Shown here in pieces: positions 8,989-18,352 of a DNA stretch of 64,000 nucleotides. Position 1 is the first letter of the stretch. Each line of letters begins with the position of its first letter. Origin of the DNA: Hyphomicrobiales bacterium. Its GTDB lineage: Bacteria; Pseudomonadota; Alphaproteobacteria; Rhizobiales; Rhizobiaceae. A program made the position numbers and the translations under genes. The notes below the pieces were generated by a model that did not search any database, was not told the DNA's origin, and was given only the letters and a program-made list of their open reading frames with translations. The stretch spans positions 1-64,000 of the forward strand of contig UBJR01000033.1 of the NCBI GenBank assembly GCA_900465675.1, in the 5' to 3' direction.

Positions 8989-9762
8989 GTGATAGCAGCC
9001 CTCAAGACCTATATATCAGGCCGGAGAATCGGCTTTCCGCCTGCAGCAACGGACATCTTCGTGGCGCTGTTCTGTCTGTGGTGGGTTCTGCTGATCATCT
9101 TCTCGGCATTCCCGCAGATCGACCTTTCCACCTCGCGCTATTTCTTCACACCTGCAACCTGCGACGCCACCTCGCAGGCCGGCGATATTTGCGGCGCGTT
9201 CATGGCGGCCAATAACTGGTTTCTGAAGAACCTGCGCATGATCTTCTTCCGGCTGCCTTATGTGGTCGCGATCATCCAGCTTTGTATGCTGATCGCCTGC
9301 TACACGCAGCATGGCTCGACCTTCAAGGCCGCACGGGCACGCAATCTGAAGATCGCATTGAGCTCGCTGCTGATCGGCCCGGGACTGATCGTCAATGTGA
9401 TCCTGAAGGAGCATTGGGGCCGCCCTCGCCCTGTGTCCGTGATCGATTTCGGCGGCATGATGGATTTCGTGCGGGCCGGATCCTTTGCGGGAAAATGCGT
9501 CAGCAACTGTTCCTTTATCTCCGGCGAAGCGGCGAGCGCTGGATGGCTGCTCTGTCTGCTGATCTTCATCCCGCAACCGGCCAGAACCGGCCTTTTTCTG
9601 CCAATACTGGCAATTTCGCTGCTGACACCAGTGATGCGGCTTGCTTTCGGCGGTCATTTCCTCTCCGACATCGTGCTCGGCTGGCTGCTTGCGGTCGTCG
9701 TCTTTGCCGGGATCTATGCCTTCACAGATTCGTCACACCGGGCAAAAAATTCTGAAATTTGA
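8989..9762 (+). CDS. PAP2-family membrane phosphatase (LpxE/LpxF-like)
   Basis: A 257-residue integral membrane protein with about six hydrophobic segments. Phosphatase motifs are KEHWGRPRP (motif 1), SFISGE (motif 2, normally PSGH) and RLAFGGHFLSDIVLGW (motif 3 with catalytic His). The His of motif 2 is replaced by Glu, so the mechanism may be altered. Position directly upstream of the LPS-export genes lptF-lptG-lptD suggests a lipid A or undecaprenyl phosphate substrate. Rhizobia carry lipid A 1- and 4'-phosphatases (LpxE, LpxF), but which one this is cannot be decided here. Confidence 0.8.
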   Translation: MIAALKTYISGRRIGFPPAATDIFVALFCLWWVLLIIFSAFPQIDLSTSRYFFTPATCDATSQAGDICGAFMAANNWFLKNLRMIFFRLPYVVAIIQLCMLIACYTQHGSTFKAARARNLKIALSSLLIGPGLIVNVILKEHWGRPRPVSVIDFGGMMDFVRAGSFAGKCVSNCSFISGEAASAGWLLCLLIFIPQPARTGLFLPILAISLLTPVMRLAFGGHFLSDIVLGWLLAVVVFAGIYAFTDSSHRAKNSEI

Positions 9763-9859
9763 ATGAATTTTTCAAGCGGACAGGTCGCAAAAGCGAAACA
9801 AACATCGTAGATGGATTCCGCTGCAAGGCGCTCGCCTCGCAGACCGACCAAGGGCAGGC

Positions 9860-11035
9860 ATGAAACTTCTCGAGATTTACATATTGCGGCGTGTCAGCCA
9901 GATGTTCCTCGTAGCGCTGTTGCCAGTGCTGGCGATCATCTGGACGACTCAGGTGCTGCAGCGCGTCAATCTCGTAACCGACAGTGGTCAGTCGGTTGGA
10001 TCCTTCGCGATGCTCGCGACACTGATCCTTCCCTCGATCATTCCCGTCGTCCTGCCCTTCGCGCTCGTCATCGGCATTACCCAGACGCTGACGACGATGA
10101 ACAACGATTCCGAACTGACGGTCATCGATGCGGCAGGCGCCAAGCGCAGCATCCTCGTGCGTCCCATTCTGCTGCTTGCCGCGCTGATCAGCGTCTTTTC
10201 GTTCTTTGTCGACAACGTCGTCGAGCCGAAGGCCAAGACCGGCGTGCGCCAGATGGTCGCCGAGACCTACGCTGACCTGCTCTCGACAGTCATCGAAGAG
10301 AAAAACTTCCGTAAAATCGATGACGGCCTCTTTGTTCAGATCTCCGAACGCCTCGCAGGGCGCGTGTTGCGCGGCCTGTTCGTCGTCGATGAACGCGATC
10401 CCGCATTCGACATGATCTATTATGCCCGTGAGGGTGCTGTCGATCCGAGCGGCACGTCGCTGCTGATGAAGGACGGCGAAGTTCAGCGAAAGACGCGTGA
10501 TGGAAACGTTTCGATCATCCGCTTCGATTCCTATTCATTTGACCTCTCGGATCTGACTGAAAACCGTGGCCAGGCGACGCTGCGCGCTAGCGACCGGGAC
10601 CTGGGATACCTGCTCAATCCTGATACGACAGACAAGGATTATATCGCGAGACCAGGAGCTTACACCGCTGAGTTGCACCGGCGCCTGACGGATTGGACGC
10701 TGCCTTTCGTCTTCGCCCTGATATCGCTGGTGATTGCCGGCGATGCGCGCTCCCACCGACAAGCGCGGCTCCACCCGATGATCGGAGCGCTCAGCCTTTC
10801 GTTTGCGCTTCGCTGGGCGTCCTTCTACGCGGCAAACGAGATCGATACCCGTCCCACGTTTATCGCCATCCTCTACGGCATTCCGGTCGCCGCCTCGGTG
10901 ATTTCCATCGTGTTCCTGAACCTTCACGGACGCTTCTCTGTGACCACGGGCATCGGAGGCGTTTGGCTTTGGATTCGAACGGCTGCCTCCTCCTATCTTC
11001 CCAGGAAGAATGGAAATTCGGGAGGGAACGCATGA
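9860..11035 (+). CDS. lptF: LPS export ABC transporter permease LptF
   Basis: A 391-residue YjgP/YjgQ family permease with about six transmembrane helices (three near the N-terminus, three after about residue 270) flanking a periplasmic jellyroll domain. With LptG and the LptB ATPase it extracts LPS from the inner membrane and passes it to LptC/LptA. The N-terminus MKLLEIYILRR is typical. Its stop overlaps the lptG start (ATGA at 11032), implying translational coupling. Confidence 0.95.
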   Translation: MKLLEIYILRRVSQMFLVALLPVLAIIWTTQVLQRVNLVTDSGQSVGSFAMLATLILPSIIPVVLPFALVIGITQTLTTMNNDSELTVIDAAGAKRSILVRPILLLAALISVFSFFVDNVVEPKAKTGVRQMVAETYADLLSTVIEEKNFRKIDDGLFVQISERLAGRVLRGLFVVDERDPAFDMIYYAREGAVDPSGTSLLMKDGEVQRKTRDGNVSIIRFDSYSFDLSDLTENRGQATLRASDRDLGYLLNPDTTDKDYIARPGAYTAELHRRLTDWTLPFVFALISLVIAGDARSHRQARLHPMIGALSLSFALRWASFYAANEIDTRPTFIAILYGIPVAASVISIVFLNLHGRFSVTTGIGGVWLWIRTAASSYLPRKNGNSGGNA

Positions 11036-12120
11036 TTTTCGGGACACTCGGACGTTATTTCTTTCGCCGCTACCTCACGACCACGATCTGGTTTTTTCTC
11101 GGCATTATCAGCATCGTGTTTTTGATCGACTTCAGCGAAACGGCGACGAGAATGTCTGGCCTGCCGGGCTATACGGTTGCCAGCGGGCTTGTCATGACGG
11201 CTGTGCGGCTCCCTCTGCTGCTTCAGCAAACCATTCCATTCATCGCGCTGTTTGTCGGGATGACGGTTTTGATCGGGCTCAACCGCAAATATGAGCTTGT
11301 CGTTACGCGTGCTGCCGGCATCTCGGTCTGGCAGTTTATGGCACCCTTTGCCGTCGGAGCCCTGCTGCTTGGCGTATTTACCGTCGCGGTCATCAACCCC
11401 ATCGCCGCCTGGGGGCAGCGTCAGGCGGCGTTGCTGGAAACGGATTGGCGCGGGCAGGACAAGATCGCCAACGCGTCATCGCAGATACCCTGGATTCGAC
11501 AGATCAGCGGCCATGATGACGTGATCATCGGAGCAAAATCGATTGTCGAGAATGGTACGCTGCTGATGGACGCCGTCCTCGTCCACTTCAATTCCGATGG
11601 GGAAGTGATCCTGAGGCAGGACGCGAAGTCCGCAAAGTTGGAAGATGGTTACTGGCTTCTTAAGGACGTTATCGAGCGTCGGCCGGGCGAAGTCGTGCAG
11701 CGTAAGGATACGCTACAACTGCGTACCAATTTGAAGCAGGACTTTGTCAGAGAGCGTCTCACGCCACCTGAAACCATTGCTTTCTTTGATCTTTCGAACA
11801 GAATAGCAATCGCGAAGTCATTCGGCGTTCCGACCAAGGCGCTGGAGACCCAATTCCACTCACTGCTGTCGCAGCCGCTGCTGCTCGTGGCGATGACTCT
11901 CATTGCTGCAACAGTGTCCCTAAAATTTAGCCGGTTCAACCAATCGAGGTCCGTGATTCTGGGTGGAATCCTCTCAGGCTTCGTGCTTTATGTGCTGACC
12001 GTGCTTGTGAAAGCATTTGGAAGCAGCGGAGTCGTACCGCCTTTCGTGGCGGCCTGGATTCCGGTAGTCGTCGCGCTCGCATTCGGTGCAACGATTCTGC
12101 TTCATCAGGAGGATGGCTAG
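11032..12120 (+). CDS. lptG: LPS export ABC transporter permease LptG
   Basis: A 362-residue partner of LptF with the same architecture: N-terminal helices, a periplasmic jellyroll (about 130-270) and three C-terminal helices. The start MIFGTLGRYFFRRYL at 11032 overlaps the lptF stop by 4 nt. The frame is open further upstream inside lptF but without family similarity. Its stop TAG overlaps the GTG of lptD. Confidence 0.95.
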   Translation: MIFGTLGRYFFRRYLTTTIWFFLGIISIVFLIDFSETATRMSGLPGYTVASGLVMTAVRLPLLLQQTIPFIALFVGMTVLIGLNRKYELVVTRAAGISVWQFMAPFAVGALLLGVFTVAVINPIAAWGQRQAALLETDWRGQDKIANASSQIPWIRQISGHDDVIIGAKSIVENGTLLMDAVLVHFNSDGEVILRQDAKSAKLEDGYWLLKDVIERRPGEVVQRKDTLQLRTNLKQDFVRERLTPPETIAFFDLSNRIAIAKSFGVPTKALETQFHSLLSQPLLLVAMTLIAATVSLKFSRFNQSRSVILGGILSGFVLYVLTVLVKAFGSSGVVPPFVAAWIPVVVALAFGATILLHQEDG

Positions 12121-14483
12121 TGGCGGCAGGCAACCGCAAGACTTTGAGTAAACACATGGTTGCCCTGCTTGCAGGCGTGACTCTGCTTAGCTACTCCGGA
12201 AGCATTCCAGAAGTCTTCGCACAGGAAAATCAGGCATCGCAGAAGCTCCAGCCGAAGGTTGAAGCCGGTCAAAAGCTCGTGCTTTCGGCCAACGAACTGA
12301 TTTACAACAAGGACGCGCAGATCGTTTCGGTGATCGGCGGAGTACAGATCAATTATGCCGGCTACAAACTTGTGGCCCAGCGCGTCGAATACAACCAGAA
12401 GACCGGCCGGATGATGGCACTCGGCAACATCGAGATGATCAGTCCCGATGGCAACCGGATGTATTCTGATAAGCTCGATGTGACCGACGACTTCGCCAAC
12501 GGTTTCGTCAACGCGTTGCGTATCGAGACGTCCGACAATACCCGCATCGTGGCCGAAAGCGGCGAGCGCGTCGGCGGCACGCAGATGATCCTGAATAGGG
12601 GTGTCTACACGGCCTGCCTTCCATGCGCCGAACAGCCGGACAAGGCACCATTCTGGCAGGTGAAGGCCCAGCGCGTCATTCAGAACGGCGAAAAGCATAC
12701 GATCCGGCTCGAACATGCGCGGCTTGAGCTTCTCGGTACGCCGATTGCCTACCTTCCCTGGATCGAAGTTCCAGACAACACGGTCAAGCGCAAGTCGGGC
12801 TTCCTGTTCCCGACCATGAGCACATCGGAGAATCTGGGCTTCGGCCTCTCTGTTCCGTATTACTACGTCTTCTCTCCGAGCATGGACGCAACGGTAACCG
12901 GCACCGGCTATACGCAGCAGGGCTTCCTGCTCGATACCGAGTTCCGGCAGCGCTTTGAAAACGGTACGCATACGCTTCGGATCGCTGGCATCAATCAGCT
13001 CAATCCGGAAAGCTTTACGGCAGGCACCAGCGACCAGCGCGACGATCGAGGCATGATTGCTTCAAAGGCGGACTTCAAGATCAATCCGCGCTGGAGTTTC
13101 GGCTGGGATGTCATGTACCAGTCGGACAACAACTTCTCGCGCACGTACGAACTGAAAGGCTACTCAGGATCGACGAAGACCAATCAAGCTTACCTCACGG
13201 GTCTTGGTAAGCGCAATTACTTCGACATGCGTGCTTTCTATTTCGATGTTCAAGACGCCGATCGGACCAGCGAAAGTGAAAAACAGCAGGCCATCGTCTA
13301 TCCGACGATGGACTATCACTATGTCGCGCCGCAGCCGTTGGCTGGGGGAGAGTTGTCACTCGACGTCAACCTGACCAATATTTCGCGTACGCACGACGAC
13401 TTCTTTGATAACCCGCTCGGCGAGGACCGCTTCTCGCTCAAGGGGCAATATAGCCGCCTTAGTGGCGAACTGGAATGGAAGCGCACTTTCGTGACGCCGG
13501 CTGGCGTTCTCATCACGCCGCTTCTTGCCGCGAGGGCCGACGCCCTCTCCGTGAATATGGATGACCCGAACTCGATCAGCGGAACGTCCGTCTACAACGG
13601 CGACTTCGATAACGGCGATGCAGCAACTCGTGGGATGATCACAGCAGGCCTTGAAGCCCGTTACCCATTCCTGATCACCACCGACAACAGCACACATGTG
13701 ATCGAGCCGATCGCGCAGATTTACGCGCGGCCGGACGAGCCTCTTGCAGGCGCATTGCCGAACGAGGACGCGCAGAGCTTCGTCTTCGACGCAACCAACC
13801 TCTTCGACCGTGACAAGTTCTCTGGCTACGACCGTATCGAGGGCGGAACGCGCGCCAATATCGGCTTCCAGTATACCGGCTCGTTCGACAACGGTTACAA
13901 GCTGCATGGCATCTTTGGCCAATCCTATCAGCTGGCTGGCGAGAATTCGTTCGCCAGCCCGGATCTGGTCAATGTCGGCAGCGAATCCGGCCTTGAGACC
14001 ACACGTTCGGATTATGTTGGCCTCGCTGGAATCGAGACGCCGCAGGGGCTGGCGCTGGCTGCCTCTTATCGTCTCGATGAAAAAGATCTGTCACTCAACC
14101 GGGGCGACTTCACCGCTGGTTTTCAGAATGACACGTTCCAGAGTCAGTTGATCTACACTCACATTACCGCGCAACCGGACTATGGCCTGTCCAGCGATGC
14201 GGATGAAATTCAGACGAAGGCGAGTGTCAAATTCAAGGACTACTGGTCGATCTTCGGTGGTATTGCCTGGGATCTCAACAATGATGTCATTTCAAAGAAG
14301 AGCATCGGCCTCTCCTATGAAGACGAGTGCACGATCTTCACCATTGCCTACACCGACAAGCGCGACATCAGCGACGAGTCGGCAAGCGATTGGACAATCG
14401 GTGCCAGGCTGACGTTCCGGACCCTCGGCGACATCAAACTCGGGGACTTCGACAACCCGGACAGCAAGATTTATAACAACTAA
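12120..14483 (+). CDS. lptD: LPS-assembly protein LptD
   Basis: Outer-membrane translocon component (787 residues) that inserts LPS in the outer leaflet with LptE. After a signal peptide (about 1-38), an OstA/LptA-like domain spans about 55-165 and the rest is the beta-barrel. Only three cysteines are seen, a CLPC pair at 165/168 and one near 737, so the disulphide pattern differs from E. coli. The GTG start overlaps the lptG stop, with AGGAGG 6 nt upstream. A perfect 14-bp hairpin follows the stop. Confidence 0.95.
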   Translation: MAAGNRKTLSKHMVALLAGVTLLSYSGSIPEVFAQENQASQKLQPKVEAGQKLVLSANELIYNKDAQIVSVIGGVQINYAGYKLVAQRVEYNQKTGRMMALGNIEMISPDGNRMYSDKLDVTDDFANGFVNALRIETSDNTRIVAESGERVGGTQMILNRGVYTACLPCAEQPDKAPFWQVKAQRVIQNGEKHTIRLEHARLELLGTPIAYLPWIEVPDNTVKRKSGFLFPTMSTSENLGFGLSVPYYYVFSPSMDATVTGTGYTQQGFLLDTEFRQRFENGTHTLRIAGINQLNPESFTAGTSDQRDDRGMIASKADFKINPRWSFGWDVMYQSDNNFSRTYELKGYSGSTKTNQAYLTGLGKRNYFDMRAFYFDVQDADRTSESEKQQAIVYPTMDYHYVAPQPLAGGELSLDVNLTNISRTHDDFFDNPLGEDRFSLKGQYSRLSGELEWKRTFVTPAGVLITPLLAARADALSVNMDDPNSISGTSVYNGDFDNGDAATRGMITAGLEARYPFLITTDNSTHVIEPIAQIYARPDEPLAGALPNEDAQSFVFDATNLFDRDKFSGYDRIEGGTRANIGFQYTGSFDNGYKLHGIFGQSYQLAGENSFASPDLVNVGSESGLETTRSDYVGLAGIETPQGLALAASYRLDEKDLSLNRGDFTAGFQNDTFQSQLIYTHITAQPDYGLSSDADEIQTKASVKFKDYWSIFGGIAWDLNNDVISKKSIGLSYEDECTIFTIAYTDKRDISDESASDWTIGARLTFRTLGDIKLGDFDNPDSKIYNN

Positions 14484-14496
14484 GACAGATGACATG

Positions 14497-14529
14497 GCGG
14501 CGAAAGAAAGAGAGCCTTTCTTTCGCCGC
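14497..14529 (+). terminator. Hairpin after lptD
   Basis: Perfect 14-bp inverted repeat, GCGGCGAAAGAAAG (14497-14510) and its complement (14516-14529), with loop AGAGC, 13 nt after the lptD stop. The T-tract is weak (only a TTTT a few bases on), so it may be a partial terminator or mRNA-stabilising element between lptD and the SurA-like gene. Confidence 0.6.
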
Positions 14530-14668
14530 AACAGTTTTGCAGGACATTGCCGTCAGCAATTATCTGAGGCATAGGAAAGCATCATTTCTGCTGGAATGAC
14601 TGTCCGGTTGCCGCGATGGAAGGAAATAGGCGCACATTGAACTGTGCCGTCTAGGGAAGGGTCGATAG

Positions 14669-15607
14669 ATGTTTGGCGCCAGAAAGGCCGTAACGGCATT
14701 GTTTGCAGGCGCTGCGATGTGCATCGCAGCGGCAGCCTACCAGCCCGCTTTTGCAGCGAGCGAAGTCAAGGCCGTCGTCAACGGGACGGCAATCACCAGC
14801 GGCGACGTCGCCAAGCGCGTCGCGTTTCTGAAGCTACAGCACCAAAAAGCCGACACGAAGGCCGCCGAAGAGTCACTGGTCGAGGAAACACTCAAGCGCC
14901 AGGAAGTCGCACGTGTCCGCATGTCCGTCTCAAAGGATGAGGTCGACGCGTCTTTCACCCGTTTCGCCCAAGGCAATAAGCTGACGGTAGCGCAGTTGAC
15001 GGAGATTCTCACCAGGGCCGGCGTCGGTGTTGACCATTTCAAGCAGTTTATCGCTGTGCAGATGAGTTGGCCGCGTGTTGTCAACGCGCGCTACGGCTCT
15101 TCGGCCCGCATGTCGAGCAGTGATCTCGTGTCGCGCATGATGGACAACAACAAGCAGAAGCCTGAAACCACAGAATACATGCTGCAGCAGGTGATCTTCG
15201 TCGTCCCGCCGGCAAAAAAGGGGATCATGGCGAAACGCAAGAGCGAGGCGGATGCGTCGCGCGCCAAGTATCCGGGCTGCGATCAGGCCAAGGTCTTTGC
15301 AGCCACAATGCGTGACGTTTCCGTGCGCGATCTCGGCCGCATGCTGGCACCGCAACTGCCGGCTGACTGGAAGCCGCTCATCGAGCAGGCGAAGGGCAAC
15401 ACGACCACAACACGCGTCACCGAGAAGGGCGTCGAGTATCTGGCGATCTGCAGCCAGCGTCAGGTGTCTGATGATACCGCTGCCGAAATGGTGTTCCGCC
15501 AGGAAGATCTCGACAAGGCGAAGTCCAACAAGGAATCGCCGACCGACGAGAACGCCAAGAAGTATCTCGACGAACTGCGCTCGAAGGCGCAGATCATCTA
15601 TCGCTGA
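14669..15607 (+). CDS. SurA-like periplasmic chaperone/peptidyl-prolyl isomerase
   Basis: A 312-residue secreted protein with signal peptide cleaved after AFA (about residue 29). Residues 30-150 form a SurA N-terminal helical domain beginning VKAVVNGTAITSGDV. Residues about 165-280 look like a degenerate parvulin domain. SurA chaperones outer-membrane proteins including LptD, which is encoded just upstream. The C-terminal part is shorter than enterobacterial SurA (one rotamase-like domain). It ends 4 nt before pdxA. Confidence 0.82.
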   Translation: MFGARKAVTALFAGAAMCIAAAAYQPAFAASEVKAVVNGTAITSGDVAKRVAFLKLQHQKADTKAAEESLVEETLKRQEVARVRMSVSKDEVDASFTRFAQGNKLTVAQLTEILTRAGVGVDHFKQFIAVQMSWPRVVNARYGSSARMSSSDLVSRMMDNNKQKPETTEYMLQQVIFVVPPAKKGIMAKRKSEADASRAKYPGCDQAKVFAATMRDVSVRDLGRMLAPQLPADWKPLIEQAKGNTTTTRVTEKGVEYLAICSQRQVSDDTAAEMVFRQEDLDKAKSNKESPTDENAKKYLDELRSKAQIIYR

Positions 15608-15611
15608 CACC

Positions 15612-16637
15612 ATGACAGTCCCGTTCTCGCGACCATTGGCGCTGACGCAGGGTGATCCGGCTGGTGTCGGCCCCGATATCACGCTGATGGCGTGGCTGCG
15701 CCGCCGCGAACTCGGCCTTGCGCCGTTCTTCTTCATCGGCGATCCAGATGTGCTTGCAGTCCGTGCACGGCAGCTTGATCTGACTGTGCCTGTCCGCCAT
15801 GCCGATGCCGCGTCAGCGGCTGAGATATTCGCCGATGCGCTACCGGTGCTTCCGATCCCTGCCGGTGTCGAAGTTGCTGCGGGTGAGCCGCATGTTTCCA
15901 CGGCCGCCGGAACGATCGCGGCGATCGAGACCGCCGTTTCGCTGACCCAAAAAGGCGAGGCGCTCGGTGTCGTCACCAATCCTATCGCGAAGTCGGTTCT
16001 CTACGAAGCAGGCTTCAAGTTTCCCGGGCATACCGAGTTCCTGGCCGATCTCGCCGCACGCGCGACCGGAAAGCCTCTCACGCCCGTCATGATGCTCGCC
16101 GGACCGAAACTGCGCGCCATTCCCGTCACCATCCATATTCCAATCAAGGATGTGGCCCACGCGCTCACTGGCGAATTGATCGCTGAAACCTGCCGCATCG
16201 CCCATGCCGATCTCAGAGACCGCTTCGGCATAGCGCAGCCGCGTCTTGCCGTCGCTGGGCTTAATCCGCATGCTGGCGAAAGCGGGCTGATGGGGCGCGA
16301 GGACGAGGACATCATCCATCCGGCCATCCAGCAGCTGCGTTCGGAGGGCATCGACGCCATCGGCCCCCTGCCCGCCGATACGATGTTCCACGATGAGGCA
16401 CGCGCCCGCTATGACGTCGCCATCTGCATGTATCACGATCAAGCGCTGATCCCGGCCAAGGCGCTCGGCTTCGACGATTCCGTCAACGTGACGCTCGGCC
16501 TCCCCTTCGTGCGCACCTCGCCGGATCACGGCACTGCTTTTGGCCTCGCCGGCACGGGTATCGCCCGTGAGCACAGCCTCGTGGCAGCGCTGAAGCTCGC
16601 TGCACAGCTCGGGCGCAATGCCGAGAGCCATCGCTGA
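15612..16637 (+). CDS. pdxA: 4-hydroxythreonine-4-phosphate dehydrogenase
   Basis: NAD-dependent enzyme of pyridoxal 5'-phosphate synthesis (DXP-dependent route). The 341-residue protein begins MTVPFSRPLALTQGDPAGVGP, typical of PdxA, and keeps the metal-binding His blocks FPGHTEFLA, GLNPHAGE and MYHDQALIP. The frame is open far upstream, but the ATG at 15612, 4 nt after the SurA-like stop, gives family length. Its TGA overlaps the rsmA ATG. The surA-pdxA-rsmA order is widespread in proteobacteria. Confidence 0.96.
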   Translation: MTVPFSRPLALTQGDPAGVGPDITLMAWLRRRELGLAPFFFIGDPDVLAVRARQLDLTVPVRHADAASAAEIFADALPVLPIPAGVEVAAGEPHVSTAAGTIAAIETAVSLTQKGEALGVVTNPIAKSVLYEAGFKFPGHTEFLADLAARATGKPLTPVMMLAGPKLRAIPVTIHIPIKDVAHALTGELIAETCRIAHADLRDRFGIAQPRLAVAGLNPHAGESGLMGREDEDIIHPAIQQLRSEGIDAIGPLPADTMFHDEARARYDVAICMYHDQALIPAKALGFDDSVNVTLGLPFVRTSPDHGTAFGLAGTGIAREHSLVAALKLAAQLGRNAESHR

Positions 16638-17464
16638 TGGCCGCACTCGACGGCTTGCCGCCGCTGCGCGACGTTATCCAGCGTCACGGGCTCGATGCCC
16701 GCAAGGCGCTCGGCCAGAATTTCCTACTCGATCTGAACCTGACACAGAAGGTTGCCCGCACCGCCGGCAACCTTGAGAATGCGACCGTCTTTGAGGTCGG
16801 CCCCGGCCCCGGCGGCCTAACGCGGGCGATCCTGGCGCTCGGCGCCAAGAAAGTGATCGCCGTCGAGCGTGATCCCCGCTGCCTTCCCGCTCTTGCGGAG
16901 ATCGCCGATCATTATCCAGGACGGCTCGAGGTCATGGAAGGCGATGCGTTGAAGACCGATTTCGAGGGCATGGCGCCTGAAGGTCCGGTCAAGATCATCG
17001 CCAACCTGCCTTACAATGTCGGTACCCAGCTACTGGTGAACTGGCTGCTGCCGAGAGAATGGCCACCGTTCTGGCAATCGCTGACGCTGATGTTCCAGAA
17101 GGAAGTCGGCGAGCGGATCGTCGCGACCGAAGACGACGATCATTACGGTCGCCTTGGGGTGCTCGCGGGCTGGCGAACGCAGGCGCACATGGCCTTCGAC
17201 ATCTCGCCGCAGGCCTTCACGCCGCCGCCGAAGGTGACGTCGACCGTCGTGCATCTGACGCCTCGCGAAAATCCGATCCCCTGCTCCGTCGCCAATCTGG
17301 AGCGCGTCACGCATGCTGCCTTCGGCCAGCGCCGCAAGATGCTGCGCCAGAGCTTGAAGCCGATTGGCGGAGAGGCATTGCTGGCCAAGGCCGGCATCGA
17401 TCCGCAGCGGCGGGCGGAGACGCTTTCGGTGGATGAGTTTTGTTTGTTGGCGAATAGCCTGTAA
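16637..17464 (+). CDS. rsmA: 16S rRNA dimethyladenosine transferase
   Basis: KsgA/RsmA dimethylates two adjacent adenines near the 3' end of 16S rRNA during late 30S assembly. The 275-residue protein has ALGQNFLLD near the N-terminus, the SAM-binding FEVGPGPGGLT near residue 53 and the catalytic NLPYNVGT near 118. The start overlaps the pdxA stop, so it is coupled to that gene. A repeat element follows the stop. Confidence 0.96.
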   Translation: MAALDGLPPLRDVIQRHGLDARKALGQNFLLDLNLTQKVARTAGNLENATVFEVGPGPGGLTRAILALGAKKVIAVERDPRCLPALAEIADHYPGRLEVMEGDALKTDFEGMAPEGPVKIIANLPYNVGTQLLVNWLLPREWPPFWQSLTLMFQKEVGERIVATEDDDHYGRLGVLAGWRTQAHMAFDISPQAFTPPPKVTSTVVHLTPRENPIPCSVANLERVTHAAFGQRRKMLRQSLKPIGGEALLAKAGIDPQRRAETLSVDEFCLLANSL

Positions 17465-17480
17465 GGGGACTTTCTACGCC

Positions 17481-17647
17481 GTCCCCTCATCCTTGTGCCC
17501 TTAGGGCTGCGCCCACGGGACATCACAGGGATCCAGTGCGCCCAAGTCCTTGGGCGCAGAAGACACTTCTTCAAACTGGAAATGAGTCATTCACCGCGCA
17601 GACGCGCGGTGGCTGGATTCCTGTGACGAGCACAGGAATGAGGGAGG
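17481..17647. repeat. Composite palindromic intergenic repeat, copy 1
   Basis: About 167 bp between convergent rsmA and gmk. Read on the minus strand it contains, in order, CATTCCTGTGCTCGTCACAG, ATCCAGCC, GCGCGTCTGCGCG, CAAGGACTTG, CTGGATCCCTGTGA and a distal GGATGAGGGG. The same blocks occur in the same order at 40981-41103 on the plus strand. It consists of nested inverted repeats and is probably a rhizobial mosaic element of the RIME/ABC kind, possibly ending transcription of the convergent genes. Confidence 0.75.
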
Positions 17648-17686
17648 GAATCGGGCATGCCGTCGAAACCGGCGCTCCAGTCGACC

Positions 17687-18349
<663 letters not shown>

Positions 18350-18352
18350 GGA

